Assembly (NCBI GenBank): GCA_964058845.1
Contig: CAXKVR010000069.1
Span: 17,412 to 81,411, forward strand
Direction of reading: 5' to 3'
Origin: Carex sylvatica
Taxonomy: Eukaryota > Streptophyta > Magnoliopsida > Poales > Cyperaceae
Length of the DNA stretch: 64,000 nucleotides
Below are positions 1-10,941 of the stretch, in pieces. Numbering within the stretch: position 1 is the first letter of the stretch; each line of letters begins with the position of its first letter. The notes under the pieces are model-generated. The model saw nothing but the letters and a program-made list of their open reading frames with translations, made no database searches and was not told where the DNA came from. Made by a program: the position numbers and the translations under genes.

Positions 1-2203
1 TGGCAAGATAATATGGCATCTGCAACCCTGATACAACACTCCAATTGAAGGTGTTTGAAGCACTGTAGTAGTGTCTCTATATGGTAAGACAATAGGGTAT
101 TTACAACCCTAATACAACACTCCAATTAAAGATGTTCGGAGGACTCTTGTAGTGTCTCTACATGGAAAGATAATATGGCATTTACAACCCTAATACAACA
201 CTTCAATTGAAGGAGTTTGGAGCACTCTAATAGTGTCTCCAGATGGCAGAAAAATAGGGCATGTACAAACCTAATACAACACTCCAATTGAAGGTGTTTG
301 GAGCATCCTAGTTGTGTCCTTCTATGGCAAGATAATAGGGAATTTCCAACCCTAATACAACATACCAATTGAAGGTGTTTGGAGCACTCTAGTAGTGTCT
401 CTATATGGAAAAATAATATGGTATTTACAATCCAAATACCACACTTCAATTGAAAGTGTTTGGAGGACCCACCTTAGTAGTGTCCTTCTATGGCAAGAAA
501 ACACTCCAACTGAAGGTTTCTAGAGCACCCTGGTAGTGTACCTCTATGGCAAGATAATAGGTAATTTACTACCCTAATACAACACTCCAATTTAAGGTGT
601 TTAGAGCACTCTAGTAGTTTCTATAGTTGGCAAGAAAATAGCGCATTTACAACGTAATACAACTCTCCAACTGAAGGTGTTTAGAGCACCTTAGTAGTGT
701 CCCTCTATGGCAAGATAATAGGACATTTACAACCCTAATACAACACTATAATTGAAGTTGTTTGAAGAACTATAGTAGTATCACTATATGGTAAGACAAT
801 AGGGTATTTACAACCTTAATATAACACTTCAATTGAAGGGGTTCAAAGGACTCTTGTAGTGTCTCTATATGGCAAGATAATATGACATTTACAACCCTAA
901 TATAACACTACAATTGAAGGTGTTTGAAGCACTCTAGTAGTGTCTCTATATGGTAAGACAATAGGGTATTTACAACCCTAATACAACACATTAATTGAAG
1001 GAGTTTGGAGCACTCTAATAGTGTCTCCAGATGGCAGGAAAATAGGGCATGTACAAACCTAATACAACACTCTAGTTGAAGGTGTTTGGAGCATCCTAGT
1101 TGTGTCCTTCTATGGCAAGATAATAGGGCATTTGCAACCCTAATACAACATACCAATTGAAGGTATTTGGAGCACTTTAGTAGTGTCTCTATATGGAAAA
1201 ATAATATGGTATTTACAATCCAAATACCACACTTCAATTGAAGGTGTTTGGAGCACCCACCTTAGTAGTGTACCTCTATGGCAAGATAATAGGGAATTTA
1301 CAACTCTAATACAACACTCCAATTTATGGTGTTTAGAGCATTCTAGTTGTGTTTCTATATGGAAATATAATAGGATATTTACAACCCTTATACAACACTT
1401 CAATTGAAGGAGTTTGGAGGACTCGTGTAGTGTCTCTATATGGCAAGTTAGTAAGGCATTTACAACCCTATTACAACACTCCAATTGAAGGTATTTGGAG
1501 CACTCTAGTAGTGTCTCGAAATGACAAGATAATAGGTCATTTACAACCCTAATACAACACTTTAATTTAAGGTGTATGGAGCACTCTAGTAGTGTCTCCA
1601 GATGGAAGATCATAGGGCATTTAGAACCCTAATAAAACACTCTAGTTGAAGGTGTTTGGAGCATTCTAGTAGTGTACCCAGATGGCATGAAAATAGGGCA
1701 TTTACAACTCTAATACAACACTCCAATTGGAGGTGTTTGAAGCACTCTAGTGGTTTCTCTATATGGTAAGACAATAGGGTATTTGAAACCCTAAAACAAC
1801 ATTACAATTGAAGGTGTTTGGAGCACCCTAGTTGTGTCACTCTATGACAAGATAATAGGGTATTTGCAACCCTAATACAACATTTCAATTGAAGGTGTCT
1901 GGAGCACTCTATTATCGTCTCTACATGGCAAGATAATAGGGTATTTACAACCCAAATTATACGCTCCAATTGAAGGTGTTCGGAGGACTCGTGTACTGTC
2001 TTTATTTGGCAAGTTAATAGTTCATTAACAACTCAAATACAACACTCCAATTGATAGTGTTTGGAGCACCCTAGTTGTGTCCCTCAATGGCAAAATAATA
2101 GGACAGTTACAACCCTAATACAATACTCCAACTGAAGGTGTTTGGAGCACTCTAGTAGTGTCTCTATATGGCAAGATAATAGAGTATTTATAACCCTAAT
2201 ACA
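1..2203. repeat. 81-bp satellite array A (about 27 units)
   Basis: Tandem units of about 81 bp recur throughout, each holding phrases such as CTAATACAACACTCCAATTG, GAGCACTCTAGTAGTGTCTC and GGCAAGATAATAGGG. Units differ at many positions, so the array is old. The array enters from the left window edge. Because 81 is 27 codons, one minus-strand frame stays open over several units (for example 126-449, 908-1237 and 1140-1613), giving a repeated peptide around CHIETLLECSKHLQLECC. No start context, introns or known domain is visible, so I treat it as satellite DNA rather than a gene. The same family returns reversed at 17010-18570. Confidence 0.93.
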
Positions 2204-2204
2204 A

Positions 2205-2352
2205 ACAGAACCAGACGACAGAAGAAGGCAAAATTTCATTGTTATGGGTTGACACTAACAGCAACACAGCTGATCCCTTCACTAAGCCCTTATCACAAGC
2301 CAAAAAAGAAATTCATTTCGAGTCCATGACTCTACAAGATCATGGAGAGTGA
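2205..2352 (+). pseudogene. Ty1-copia pol C-terminal fragment (RNase H end)
   Basis: From 2245 an open frame reads WVDTNSNTADPFTKPL and ends in a TGA at 2350-2352. The N-x-AD-x-x-TKPL signature followed by a short tail is the end of the RNase H region of Ty1-copia polyproteins. Everything upstream is missing: the fragment abuts satellite array A directly. It is followed by a purine tract (near 2420-2435) that could be the polypurine tract before the 3' LTR. A truncated, dead retrotransposon end; the superfamily call is fairly safe, the lineage is unknown. Confidence 0.75.
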
Positions 2353-2707
2353 CATAAAGACTAAAAATTACTTCTAGTTTTAGAGTTTATGCATTTATTA
2401 TGTATATGAGAAACTTTAAAAACAAGTGGAAGACTAAAGAATGTGTGTTTTGAAAGTTATATTTTAATAATAATTTATGAGTTGTTCATGATTTTATTAT
2501 GAATGTAATTATTCTTATTCTTTGATATTTATATGTTATATCTTTGAAAGTATTCAAGAAGATGCTCTTAGTCTTGAATCATAGAACTCCTAAGATGAGA
2601 AATATTTAATTACTAAATAAGTTCAAGATCGTGATAATTAAGGAGGAACATTAATTACCGAGGAAGATTATCATACAGATTGAAGTACATTAAATTATAT
2701 AAATGTT
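2353..2707 (+). mobile_element. Copia 3' region and start of 3' LTR, left of MULE-1
   Basis: AT-rich sequence after the copia stop. The stretch ACAAGTGGAAGAC near 2424-2436 resembles the copia polypurine tract that precedes the LTR, so an LTR probably begins just after it. The LTR is cut at 2707 by MULE-1 and resumes at 15533; the last nine bases here (2699-2707) are the MULE target duplication. The LTR start is inferred, not demonstrated by a paired LTR. Confidence 0.5.
2699..2707. repeat. 9-bp target-site duplication of MULE-1, left copy
   Basis: ATAAATGTT lies immediately before the terminal C-GGCC of the element and is repeated exactly at 15524-15532. Nine bases is the usual Mutator duplication length. 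Confidence 0.93.
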
Positions 2708-3000
2708 CGGCCTTTTTTATTAATACCCAAAAAACAAAACTAAATTTTAAAAATAACCTTGACAAAAAAAAAAAATTTAATTAACCCAACCGCCCGGGCC
2801 CGGGGCGGCCCAAAATACAAGCGACCCGCCTGGGCCTCGGGCGGGTCACATGGAGAGCAAACCGCCCCCACAGCGGTTGGTCCATTGGTGAGCAAAACCG
2901 CCCCAGAGACGGGCGGTCCACTATGCATTCAACTATCCCCATTCTCTGTCTTCTCTCCCTTCTCTGTCTCCCCTCCGCACCAGAAAAAGAAAGAGAAAAA
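2708..3000 (+). repeat. Left TIR of MULE-1
   Basis: Matches the reverse complement of 15225-15523 almost throughout. The outer ~60 bases are AT-rich. Then comes a strongly GC-rich block (roughly 2788-2920) with several copies of the pair AACCGCCCC / GGGCGGTCCA, then a CT-rich stretch and the shared CTCCCCTCCGCACCAGAAAA. The GC block is CpG-dense in an AT-rich setting and lies upstream of the transposase leader, so it probably holds the promoter; that role is inferred from the MuDR precedent. Confidence 0.9.
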
Positions 3001-3488
3001 AAAAACGAAGTCAGAGAGCGATTTTACTGTCTGAGAGAGGCAATTTTTAGGCGATTTTACTGTAGCAGAAGGTATTTATTTATTTATTTTTTAATTATAG
3101 TAATTACTGTTCTATTATCTGTAACTACTGTAACTATCGTAATTACTGTAGCAAAGTTTTTTTTTTTTCTAATTAGATTACTGTACCCGTTATAATACCA
3201 TATTTCTTAATGAAAACCAACTAATTTTTTTCCATTTCTTAATTTTTTTTAATTTCATTTATTCAGAAATAATTTGATTAATTAATTATTGATTTTCAAC
3301 AATCTAAAGTTCTATACATTGATTGAGTTATATATTTATCTTCTTCTTTTTCAATTTATTCAATTTTTTTTTAAAATGAAACTCAAAAATTGATTGAAGC
3401 GAATCTCAGATATCTTTATCTATTATTGATGTACAATTACTGTAATACTTATAAAATTATTTTTGAAATGTAGTTTGGTAAGGAAAAG
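3001..3488 (+). promoter_or_regulatory. Transposase 5' leader with probable leader intron
   Basis: AT-rich leader between TIR and start codon. A donor AGAAG/GTATTT near 3071 and an acceptor ...TTGAAATGTAG/ at about 3473 suggest a ~400-bp intron in the 5' UTR; the coding start follows 16 bases later. The same AAATGTAG acceptor precedes the PMD start codon in this family. The segment near 3095-3155 contains repeated GTAATTACTGTA words, expanded greatly in MULE-2. Splicing is inferred from the sites only. Confidence 0.45.
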
Positions 3489-3861
3489 ATGTTAGTTGCA
3501 TTGTATATGGGCGGCAAGTTACAAAAGAGTGAAGATGGCGTGCAGTACACGAAAGATGCTTCATTTGGCTTCGAGATTAATGAAAATACCACATTTCAGG
3601 CACTTAAAGAGCTAATATACGAAAAGACTGCTGTAAACCCCAACAGGTATGAAATAGAATTGGCTACACGGATTGACAACTCACGTGGGGTGGGGGGTAG
3701 ACCTTACTTTGTGAAGTTTCCAATAACAGATGCGAATTTGTGGAGAGTTGTGTACACTCAAATTGCGGCCAGTGGGGTCCAGGTAATGGACATATATTCG
3801 AAGAGGGTTCCCCGGGCTAGGGCTGGACCTTCAAGTACGACTAGGGCTGGACCTTCAGGTT

Positions 3862-4034
3862 ATGAAAATTCAGGTTATGACAGCCAGGGGTACCAGCAGG
3901 ACTCCCCATATGACAGCCAGGGGTACCACCAGCACTCCCCATATGACAGCCAGGGGTACCACCAGCACTCCCCATATGACAACCAGGGGTACCACCAGCA
4001 CTCCCCTTATGACAACCAGGGGTACCACAACTCC
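3862..4034 (+). repeat. Coding 33-bp minisatellite in the transposase (MULE-1)
   Basis: About five units of 33 bp encode an 11-residue motif like YDSQGYHQHSP. The reading frame is kept because the unit is a multiple of three. MULE-2 (21160-21380) has more and more diverged units; MULE-3 (37545-37700, minus strand) has about five. Copy number therefore varies between family members. The region is probably a disordered linker between the N-terminal and DNA-binding parts. Confidence 0.85.
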
Positions 4035-5426
4035 CATGAAAATATTGAAGAGTTACCACCACCACCCAGACAGACACCCATAATCCCTAGATTTCCAACT
4101 ATGCCAGAGTCAGGACCGGTACCCGTTAATCGAACTGATATTGATATTAATGTTGATGCTATTGATGCCATACCAGAAAGGGAGATGGAAACGGGGGATG
4201 AATACCAAGGGGTTTGGGAATCTGATGACTTATCAGATGGTGATGCAAATGTACTAGGTTTATCCAGGGCAGAAAAATTCCCGATTAGAGGTCGGGGAAA
4301 TAAGCATCCGGTCACCACATTCAACGATACTACAGCTTTCGAAGAGGCAGACATTAGTTTCTTTGGTCCTCGTGTTAAATACAATCAGGAACTTGCCGCA
4401 GGGCAACTTTATACAAACATAGACGAACTTGTAAAGAAAATCAATGAGACCCATGTTCACGGCAACTGGGAATATAAAATAAACAAAAGGGAGCGAACAC
4501 GGTTAGTTGTGCTATGTAAAACTCACCCGCGGTGCGAGTTCTGCCTGTATGCAACCCCTGCGGGTTCAGTGGAAGCATGGATGATTAGGAAGTGTGAACC
4601 ACCTCACACGTGTAAGTCTGCATCCACAATGACAGACCATGCACAGCTGACGGCATCACTAATTGCCGATGCAATTGAGGAGGACATTAAGTTGGATCCA
4701 TCGATGAGCATCAAGGCGGTGGCTAGAACTGTGAGACACAAATACAAATATGTAACCCCAAAATACAACAGGCTGTGGAGAGGTCGTGAACTTGCGGTTT
4801 GCAGAATATTCGGTAGTTGAAAGGATTCATACGGCTATCTGGCACCATTGCTCCAGGCCATGGCAAATACAAACGTCGGGACCGCATATGAACGATGGCA
4901 TGGCCCTTTTTTTGATAAGGATGGAGTACTAATAGAGGGAGCTCAACAATTCAAGGGCATAGCATGGGCTTTTGGGGCTTGTATCCAAGCTGTGCCATAC
5001 ATCAGACCCGTTATCAGCATTGATGCATGCTTCATGTCCGGCCGTTATGAGGGGAGGCTACTGATAGCATGTGCATATGATGCTGAGAACCAGTTGTTGC
5101 CTTTGGCCTTTGCAATTGTTCAGAAAGAGGATGGTGAGAACTGGGGATTCTTTATGCAGTTTTTAAGGAGACGTGTGATTGGAGAAGGAAATTTTTTCTG
5201 TGTGATATCAGACCAGCACAAAGGAATAAAATATGTTTTTGATCGTGAAGATTACGGTTGGTCAACGCGTACTGGGTAGTGTGTGCACAGGTTGTGTATG
5301 CAACACGTTGCGGAGAACCTTTCCAAGGCAACCGGAAATGACAAGTGGGTTCTAGAAACATTTAGACAAAATTGCAGAAAGAAAAAGCCGAGAAGGGTGG
5401 TAGAGATGAGTAGAAATTTTGCAAAG

Positions 5427-5529
5427 GTATATATATTTCAATTGTGTACATATATTATTGTATTTTTCGAAAACTATTTTTTCAGTACAATTATTTACTC
5501 ATATTATTTTATTTTCTTATTTTTTTTAG
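5427..5529 (+). other. Transposase intron 1 (MULE-1)
   Basis: Donor GCAAAG/GTATATAT and acceptor TTTTTTTAG/TACATGCC bound a 103-bp AT-rich intron in phase 0. Removing it joins ...NFAKV-type sequence to YMPKANLYLM in one frame. MULE-2 keeps the donor and part of the intron before its deletion breakpoint. Confidence 0.8.
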
Positions 5530-5690
5530 TACATGCCAAAGGCAAATCTCTACTTAATGAAGGTGGGCAAAAATAATCCCAAAGATGTAAACGAAGATGT
5601 AGCATACGAGAAAATATATCAATCCCGTGATGGAGGTTGGCGTTGGGGAATTATGACCACCAACGGGTCGGAGTCGCTGAATGCAGTCTT

Positions 5691-5695
5691 CAAGC
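5691..5695. repeat. 5-bp target-site duplication (CAAGC), left copy
   Basis: CAAGC immediately precedes the LTR terminus TGTCACACCCC and is repeated exactly at 8780-8784 after the other terminus ...TACGTCACA. Five bases is the standard Ty3-gypsy duplication. Confidence 0.92.
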
Positions 5696-8600
5696 TGTCA
5701 CACCCCGAGATCAGGGGCATGACGGTATCGCCGTGAATATATAGATCGTATATATTCACCAGGCATTTACGATGAGATAAATGGTGTTTTTATCCCAAAC
5801 CGAACACTTAATCAATTTTATTAAATCTGAAATCAGTTTAAAACTGATCCGAAACTTTTCAAAACTTTTATACATGCCTTTGTAAATTCGATTCGATAAA
5901 ACCAATAGAACAATGACTTATCATATCAGAAAACCAAATTTTTTTTTTCTATTTATATCTACCCGGATTAGTCAGAATTATAAATATCAGGTACCGTGGA
6001 GTATAGACCCTCCACGCCGGTCATCCCACCCGTATTCATTTAAACCCCCAAATTCATATCATGTCACAACAAAAACATATATGCAAAAGACCATATAACT
6101 TTTAAAACATAAACTTTGAAAACATAAAAGCATACATACACATAGCATGGAAAGCATAAAGCAAGCACATAAAATTTTAAAACATAAATCGAAACCGTTT
6201 AGAAATATTTACGCAAGTCCGGTTAGCTGGATATATATACAACAAAAGTTGATCCAAGTACTAAACAAGTACAACGATCTCAAAACAGGGCATACATATA
6301 CCTAACACCTCAGATAGCTCACTGTCTGATCCCGAAAGCCTCTAGTCCTTCTTTCCTGAAATGTTTCACAAGGAAACGGGTGAGAAAAACCTTTTCGCGG
6401 TTTATCTCAGTGCCGAAGCTACTGGATTTATCAGATATTCACGTCAGAACTAAATACGGAACTAAAATCAGAGTTAAAGCATGAATGCAAAGCTTTGAAT
6501 CGATAAACAAATGAATCTACATCTTTAAATGCCTTTAAACAGAATCATCAGAAACATATCAGAATATTGGGTCTTAATTAAACTCAGATATCTGGTAGCA
6601 CATGCAGATGTTCCACCGAACTGGTCCCAGAACATACCTGCATCTGTAGGGTTACATACACCTACAGATGTCGCTCCCCGTGCAATCAAATCAGACCCTC
6701 ATCTGCAGTGCTTTGGCTTAACAATTTACAAAAGACTGGTTCTTAATCAAACATTACAGTTCCAATCATACAGATATATCCTTTCCAGTATTTCGTTCCA
6801 GAAATCAGAGCAGAAATCAGAATAACAGAATCTTATCTACCACAGTTATAGTCACAGAATAACAGATCCCCATTCCAACCGGTTTGGACTCAGAGGGGTC
6901 GTTCCCCAATGCGCATATGGTTCCCAAAATCGAAATCTAGTGTATACTCTAGATTTCGCAGAACAGAATATCACTTACAGTGATATATATATATATAATA
7001 GTAGCAATTCACTGTGGTTTCATTCTCTATCAGAATCAGAATAACAGTTCAATCGGTAAACCATACCAGAATGCAGATCAACAGATAAAACAGTTCAATT
7101 AGTTATGCAATGCTCAGATGATGCTTGAAATCAGAAATTCAAAATGCAATTTAAAAACGTCCTATTTAATTCCTAATTGAACCTCAGGAAAAATCCCGTG
7201 AACCCCCGCACCTTTGTACTTTTCGTGTCGCTTACGGTTGGTCTGAACTCCTTTCGGTATTCCGGGATTCACCTGATTGTCCTGCTAAACCTGCTATAAC
7301 ATACAGTTACACGCTGTATTAAATCCTTACTCTATGTTCGATAAGTTACGCTTCGATCGGTACGTTTTTATGTAATTTATTTGACTTAATTCATTTCTGA
7401 ATTTTCAGATTTTATACTATGGTTGCGGCCCGCAAGTCACCATACACATACCATTACGGCCCGCAAAGATTGGTACAGAAGTGTTTTAAGCTTTGTTTGC
7501 AACCGAATTCCGATCGGTTTCGATCGAAACTCGTTCTAAACACCGTATATTGGTTCCTAACATGTTGTAGGTTGGTACGGTAGAGTTTTCATATCAATTG
7601 ATATCATGTATACCTGATACCGGTTTGGTACCGGTGCTAACTTGCTCGATTAGCAAACAATTCAGATTTTTGGTTATCGATAATATACAAGATTGGTATT
7701 CATGGTACATATACCTATCTATATCATGCAACACATATATTCTAAGTTCTTGGTACCAACTTGATTACCCAATTAACCCTCGATTCGGATCGAAACTCGG
7801 TATAACAATCGAATCGATACAAAATTGAAATGCATGATACTTATTCAATTCAAATACACATATATGACATCCTATAGTCAATTAATCATCATGCAAATCG
7901 ATTTCAATCAAAGTTAGGGTTTCGATACTCAGATTTTCAGAACTTCGATCAAATCTCAGAAAATTCGATGTAGAACGATTTAGAAACCTCAATTATACAA
8001 ATTAACACCTTAATTTCAGAATCTAAACAAACCCTAACTAAATTTTCGGATTCAAAGTGAAATCTTAAGAAATCGGTATAAAATCAAGAAATCAACAAGT
8101 AATTCGAATGGAATTCGATCAATTCAACACGGTTTCGCATTTCTAACAAAAATCGATTCAATTCGACAATTAGGTTTTCAAGGGAGATGAAATATACCAA
8201 ATTGGAGAGAAGGAGATGATCAAGGTGGTAGTACTTTGCTCCAAACTCGATTTCGCGTACGTCTGATCGATTCGGTGTACTCGGATCTCACTTTTTTCTC
8301 TCTTCTCACCTTCTCCCTCTCTTTTCCTCTTTGTTTCCGCCACCCACCACACACAACACACACACACACGTGTACACACAAGGAGTCACGGCCAAAGGAA
8401 GAGAAAAATCAAGGTTTTGGGTTATTTTTGGCAATTTTGCAAATATGCCCATTAAACTTCCAATATTGCATATATGTAAATTTTTCAAGAAAAGCCCTTG
8501 CTTAATTTAAATAGAAATTTGCATTATAGTATATATATATATACATATAGATATATTCATATGTATAATTTAATGATCCATTTGATATTTCAATTCGGAT

Positions 8601-8779
8601 AGGTTTATTTTTATTCGATCAAATCAGAAATTCGATTCTAAATGCCTTGACTCAGAAAAAGTCAGAATAAAATTAGAAAAATATATCAAGGCATCAGATT
8701 TAAATTCGGAAAAATTCAGATGAACTTAATATTTCGAAATTATTATTATTTTAATATTCTTAGATTTCGCTACGTCACA
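5696..8779 (-). mobile_element. Solo LTR of a Ty3-gypsy element, 3,084 bp
   Basis: A long sequence with TG...CA ends, flanked by CAAGC duplications and lacking any gag or pol. On the minus strand it begins TGTGACGTAGCGAAATC and ends GGGGTGTGACA. Its 3' end resembles the ends of the LTRs at 25543-27503 and 54991-57722: the terminal CACCCCG, the GTGAATATA/TATATTCAC block, a conserved GTTTCCTGAAA...GGTGAGAAA segment near 6350-6400. Its insertion splits the MULE-1 transposase and is the latest event in the local nest. A full element presumably inserted and recombined between its LTRs. Assignment to Tekay rests on the similarity to the 54991 LTR that follows a Tekay-like pol. Confidence 0.88.
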
Positions 8780-8784
8780 CAAGC
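8780..8784. repeat. 5-bp target-site duplication (CAAGC), right copy
   Basis: Exact repeat of 5691-5695; the transposase frame continues from here (AGT CGG ATG TTG). Confidence 0.92.
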
Positions 8785-9799
8785 AGAGTCGGATGTTGCC
8801 TGTGGCTGCAGTTGTAGAAGACACATTCTACAAGTTAAATGCCTGGTTTCAAGAACGGCGTGCTAAGGCCGCAGAATTAATAATAATGAACCAGTCATTT
8901 TCAACAAGGGTGGAGGAGAAACTAAGACAACACAGGGACAAAGGTGCAACTATGACCGTGATCCCGATGGGTAATGATGGTACTGAATTCGAAGTGCAAA
9001 ATCCAAATGAATACGTTCCTACCAGTCGCAAACCAGATGGCACTATGGAGTTTGTGAAGAGGGCTTGCAAGTACGTGGTTAAATTCGGAGATGCCAGGGC
9101 GGTAACCTGTACATGCCAAGGACCCCAACTAAGTCACATACCCTGTAGTCACGTGATGGCTGTATGCCGAGTGAGGAACTACTGTGAGGACCACTATGTT
9201 GCTGACATGTATCGTACCGATTACCTTGTTTCCACTTGGGGTGGATCTTTCCATTCTTATCCCGATCAGCATGAGTGGCCTGCATATGTCGGTGATAGAA
9301 TACTTCCTTCAGAAGGATGGATAAGAAAGGGGAGGAGGAGACACAAGCGTGTTGTAATGAGCATGGACGAGATGGGTGGTAGGCGACCGTCGGGAAATCG
9401 GGCTCGCCGTTCTGTTTCTGACAGGCGCACGGCAGGTATGTAGTATTGTACGAAAATCATTTATGATCTTATTATATTACTAACTGAATTGTGTTCCTAT
9501 GTTCAGATGCCATAAACGAGCACAACGAAAGAGAAAATGCTAGAGTTGTTGCTGAAGCAACTGGTAGAACAGAACATCCCCCTCCTCCGAGCCAATCATC
9601 TAGTTGCCAAGCCTCTACAAGTAATGCCGCACCTGCAGTTGGTACCAGTAGAACTAGACGCATCATTGGTTTTTTGAGACGTGGTGGAAGGGGCAGATAA
9701 ACCTGCTATTGTGTGAAGATATTTGTGTTGTGTGAACTTATTTGTTTGGTTCGAGCTAAATTATGAAATAGAATTGTGTTGTTGACCTTTAATATACCT

Positions 9800-10840
9800 A
9801 GAATCAAGTTACTGCGGTTGTTTGGCTTTTCAAAGCAGGAAATGATGCAAAATAGCAAAAATACCCTCCAGTGCGGATCAGCCACCCGCACTGCGGACCA
9901 ACCCAGCCGCACTCACTGCCAGAGAAAAAGTCCGAGCCTAGTGCGGACGCACTGAGGCCAGTGCGGATGAGTCCAGCCGCATTCAGGACCTGGCCAAAAT
10001 TCAGAAAGTTTCAGAGAAGCAGAACCCATCCGCAGTGCGGGTCATCCATCCGCAGTTGCACCCGCACTGGACCAAATTTACACAGGTTAAAAGAGGAAAC
10101 TTGTCCCAGTGCGGGTGAAGCCACCCGCAGTGCGGGGCATCCATCCGCACTGGACCAAATTTACACAGGTTAAAAGAGGAAACTTGTCCCAGTGCGGGTG
10201 AAGCCACCCGCAGTGCGGGGCATCCATCCGCACTGGACCAAATTTACACAGGTTAAAAGAGGAAAGTTGTCCCAGTGCGGGTGAAGCCACCCGCAGTGCG
10301 GGGCATCCATCCGCACTGGACTAAATTTACACAGGTTAAAAGAGGAAACTTGTCCCAGTGCGGGTGAAGCCACCCGCAGTGCGGGGCATCCATCCGCACT
10401 GGACCAAATTTACACAGGTTAAAAGAGGAAAGTTGTCCCAGTGCGGGTGAAGCCACCCGCAGTGCGGGGCATCCATCCGCACTGGACCAAATTTACACAG
10501 GTTAAAAGAGGAAACTTGTCCCAGTGCGGGTGAAGCCACCCGCAGTGCGGGTCATCCATCCGCACTGGACCCGCAGAAAGCCAATAACTGTCCGGTTTGA
10601 CAGTTTTTCTATTTTTGGCGCTTTATGGAAGCGTTTTAGGATTACTTAAACAACCCCCCCCCCCCATGGCCTTTACTTTATTGCACTTTACTTTATTATT
10701 ATTTTCTGAAATTAATTATTTAGAGTTTAAAACTAAGTATTTTCCATACTCTCTGTGGATCGATACCTAAAGTACTACTTTGATAGAATTGTGCACTTGC
10801 AATTCGACTCAAAAGTGTTTAAGGTTTAAAAGGTACATCT
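9800..10840. mobile_element. Inserted block between the two MULE-1 genes, probably a gypsy LTR remnant
   Basis: This ~1-kb block is absent from MULE-3, where the two genes are separated by only ~350 bp. It contains the 83-bp minisatellite, then a C13 tract (10655-10667), and ends in a stretch CTCTCTGTGGATCGATACC ... TTGTGCACTTGCAATTCG (10750-10810). That last stretch resembles the LTR end and downstream leader of Athila/Tat-type Ty3-gypsy elements. Exact ends and a target duplication were not found, so the element type is an inference. Confidence 0.45.
9870..10575. repeat. 83-bp CpG-rich minisatellite
   Basis: From about 10027 the unit CCGCAGTGCGGGKCATCCAT ... CACAGGTTAAAAGAGGAAA repeats with a period of exactly 83 bp for about six units. 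Units differ by one or two bases (AAACTTGTCC against AAAGTTGTCC, alternating). The left flank 9870-10026 holds looser versions of the same words, including GTGCGGACGCAC, a 12-bp palindrome. The central units are nearly identical, so they were homogenised recently. Confidence 0.92.
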
Positions 10841-10941
10841 TATTATACTGAAGCTTTGTTAGACCTACAGTACTACAGTCAGACCTACATCACTGCAAAC
10901 TCAAAATACTACAGTCAGACCTACTCAAACTAAAAGGTACA

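Larger units (their letters stand above)
3489..9700 (+). pseudogene. mudrA-like transposase, split by a solo LTR (MULE-1)
   Basis: Mutator-type DDE transposase. Exons: 3489-5426, 5530-5695 continued at 8785-9435, and 9507-9700. The start (MLVALYMGGKL) is shared by all three copies. In order: N-terminal region; a Tyr/Gly/His-rich tandem repeat (residues ~125-180); a MuDR-type DNA-binding region with CKTHPRCEFC and CEPPHTC; the MULE core with Asp at 5022-5024 (SIDACF), Asp at 5211-5213 (VISDQHKG), a CxxH pair (HRLCMQH), and the presumed catalytic Glu at 5671-5673 (NGSESLNA); a SWIM zinc finger C-x-C-x9-C-x-H at 9108-9152; and a basic tail. Breaks: TGA at 4818-4820 (ancestral Trp), TAG at 5277-5279 (ancestral Gln, CAG in MULE-2), and the LTR insertion only 22 bp after the Glu codon. 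The frame resumes exactly across the LTR once one CAAGC copy is discounted. Nuclear cut-and-paste activity is expected for the family; this copy cannot make a full protein. Confidence 0.93.

Noticed and set aside
126..1613. Satellite open frames as real genes
   Set aside because: They arise from an 81-bp period divisible by three and lack a conserved start, splice sites or known domain. Kept as a finding to test, not as a gene.
1..2203. Spaced repeats that could suggest a CRISPR array
   Set aside because: Units are contiguous and diverge gradually with no unique spacers. The DNA is from a plant nucleus, so this is satellite DNA.
10001..10539. Repeated 67-codon minus-strand open frames over the 83-bp minisatellite
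   Set aside because: The same open frame reappears every 83 bp because the unit repeats; 83 is not a multiple of three, so each frame ends after about 2.4 units.
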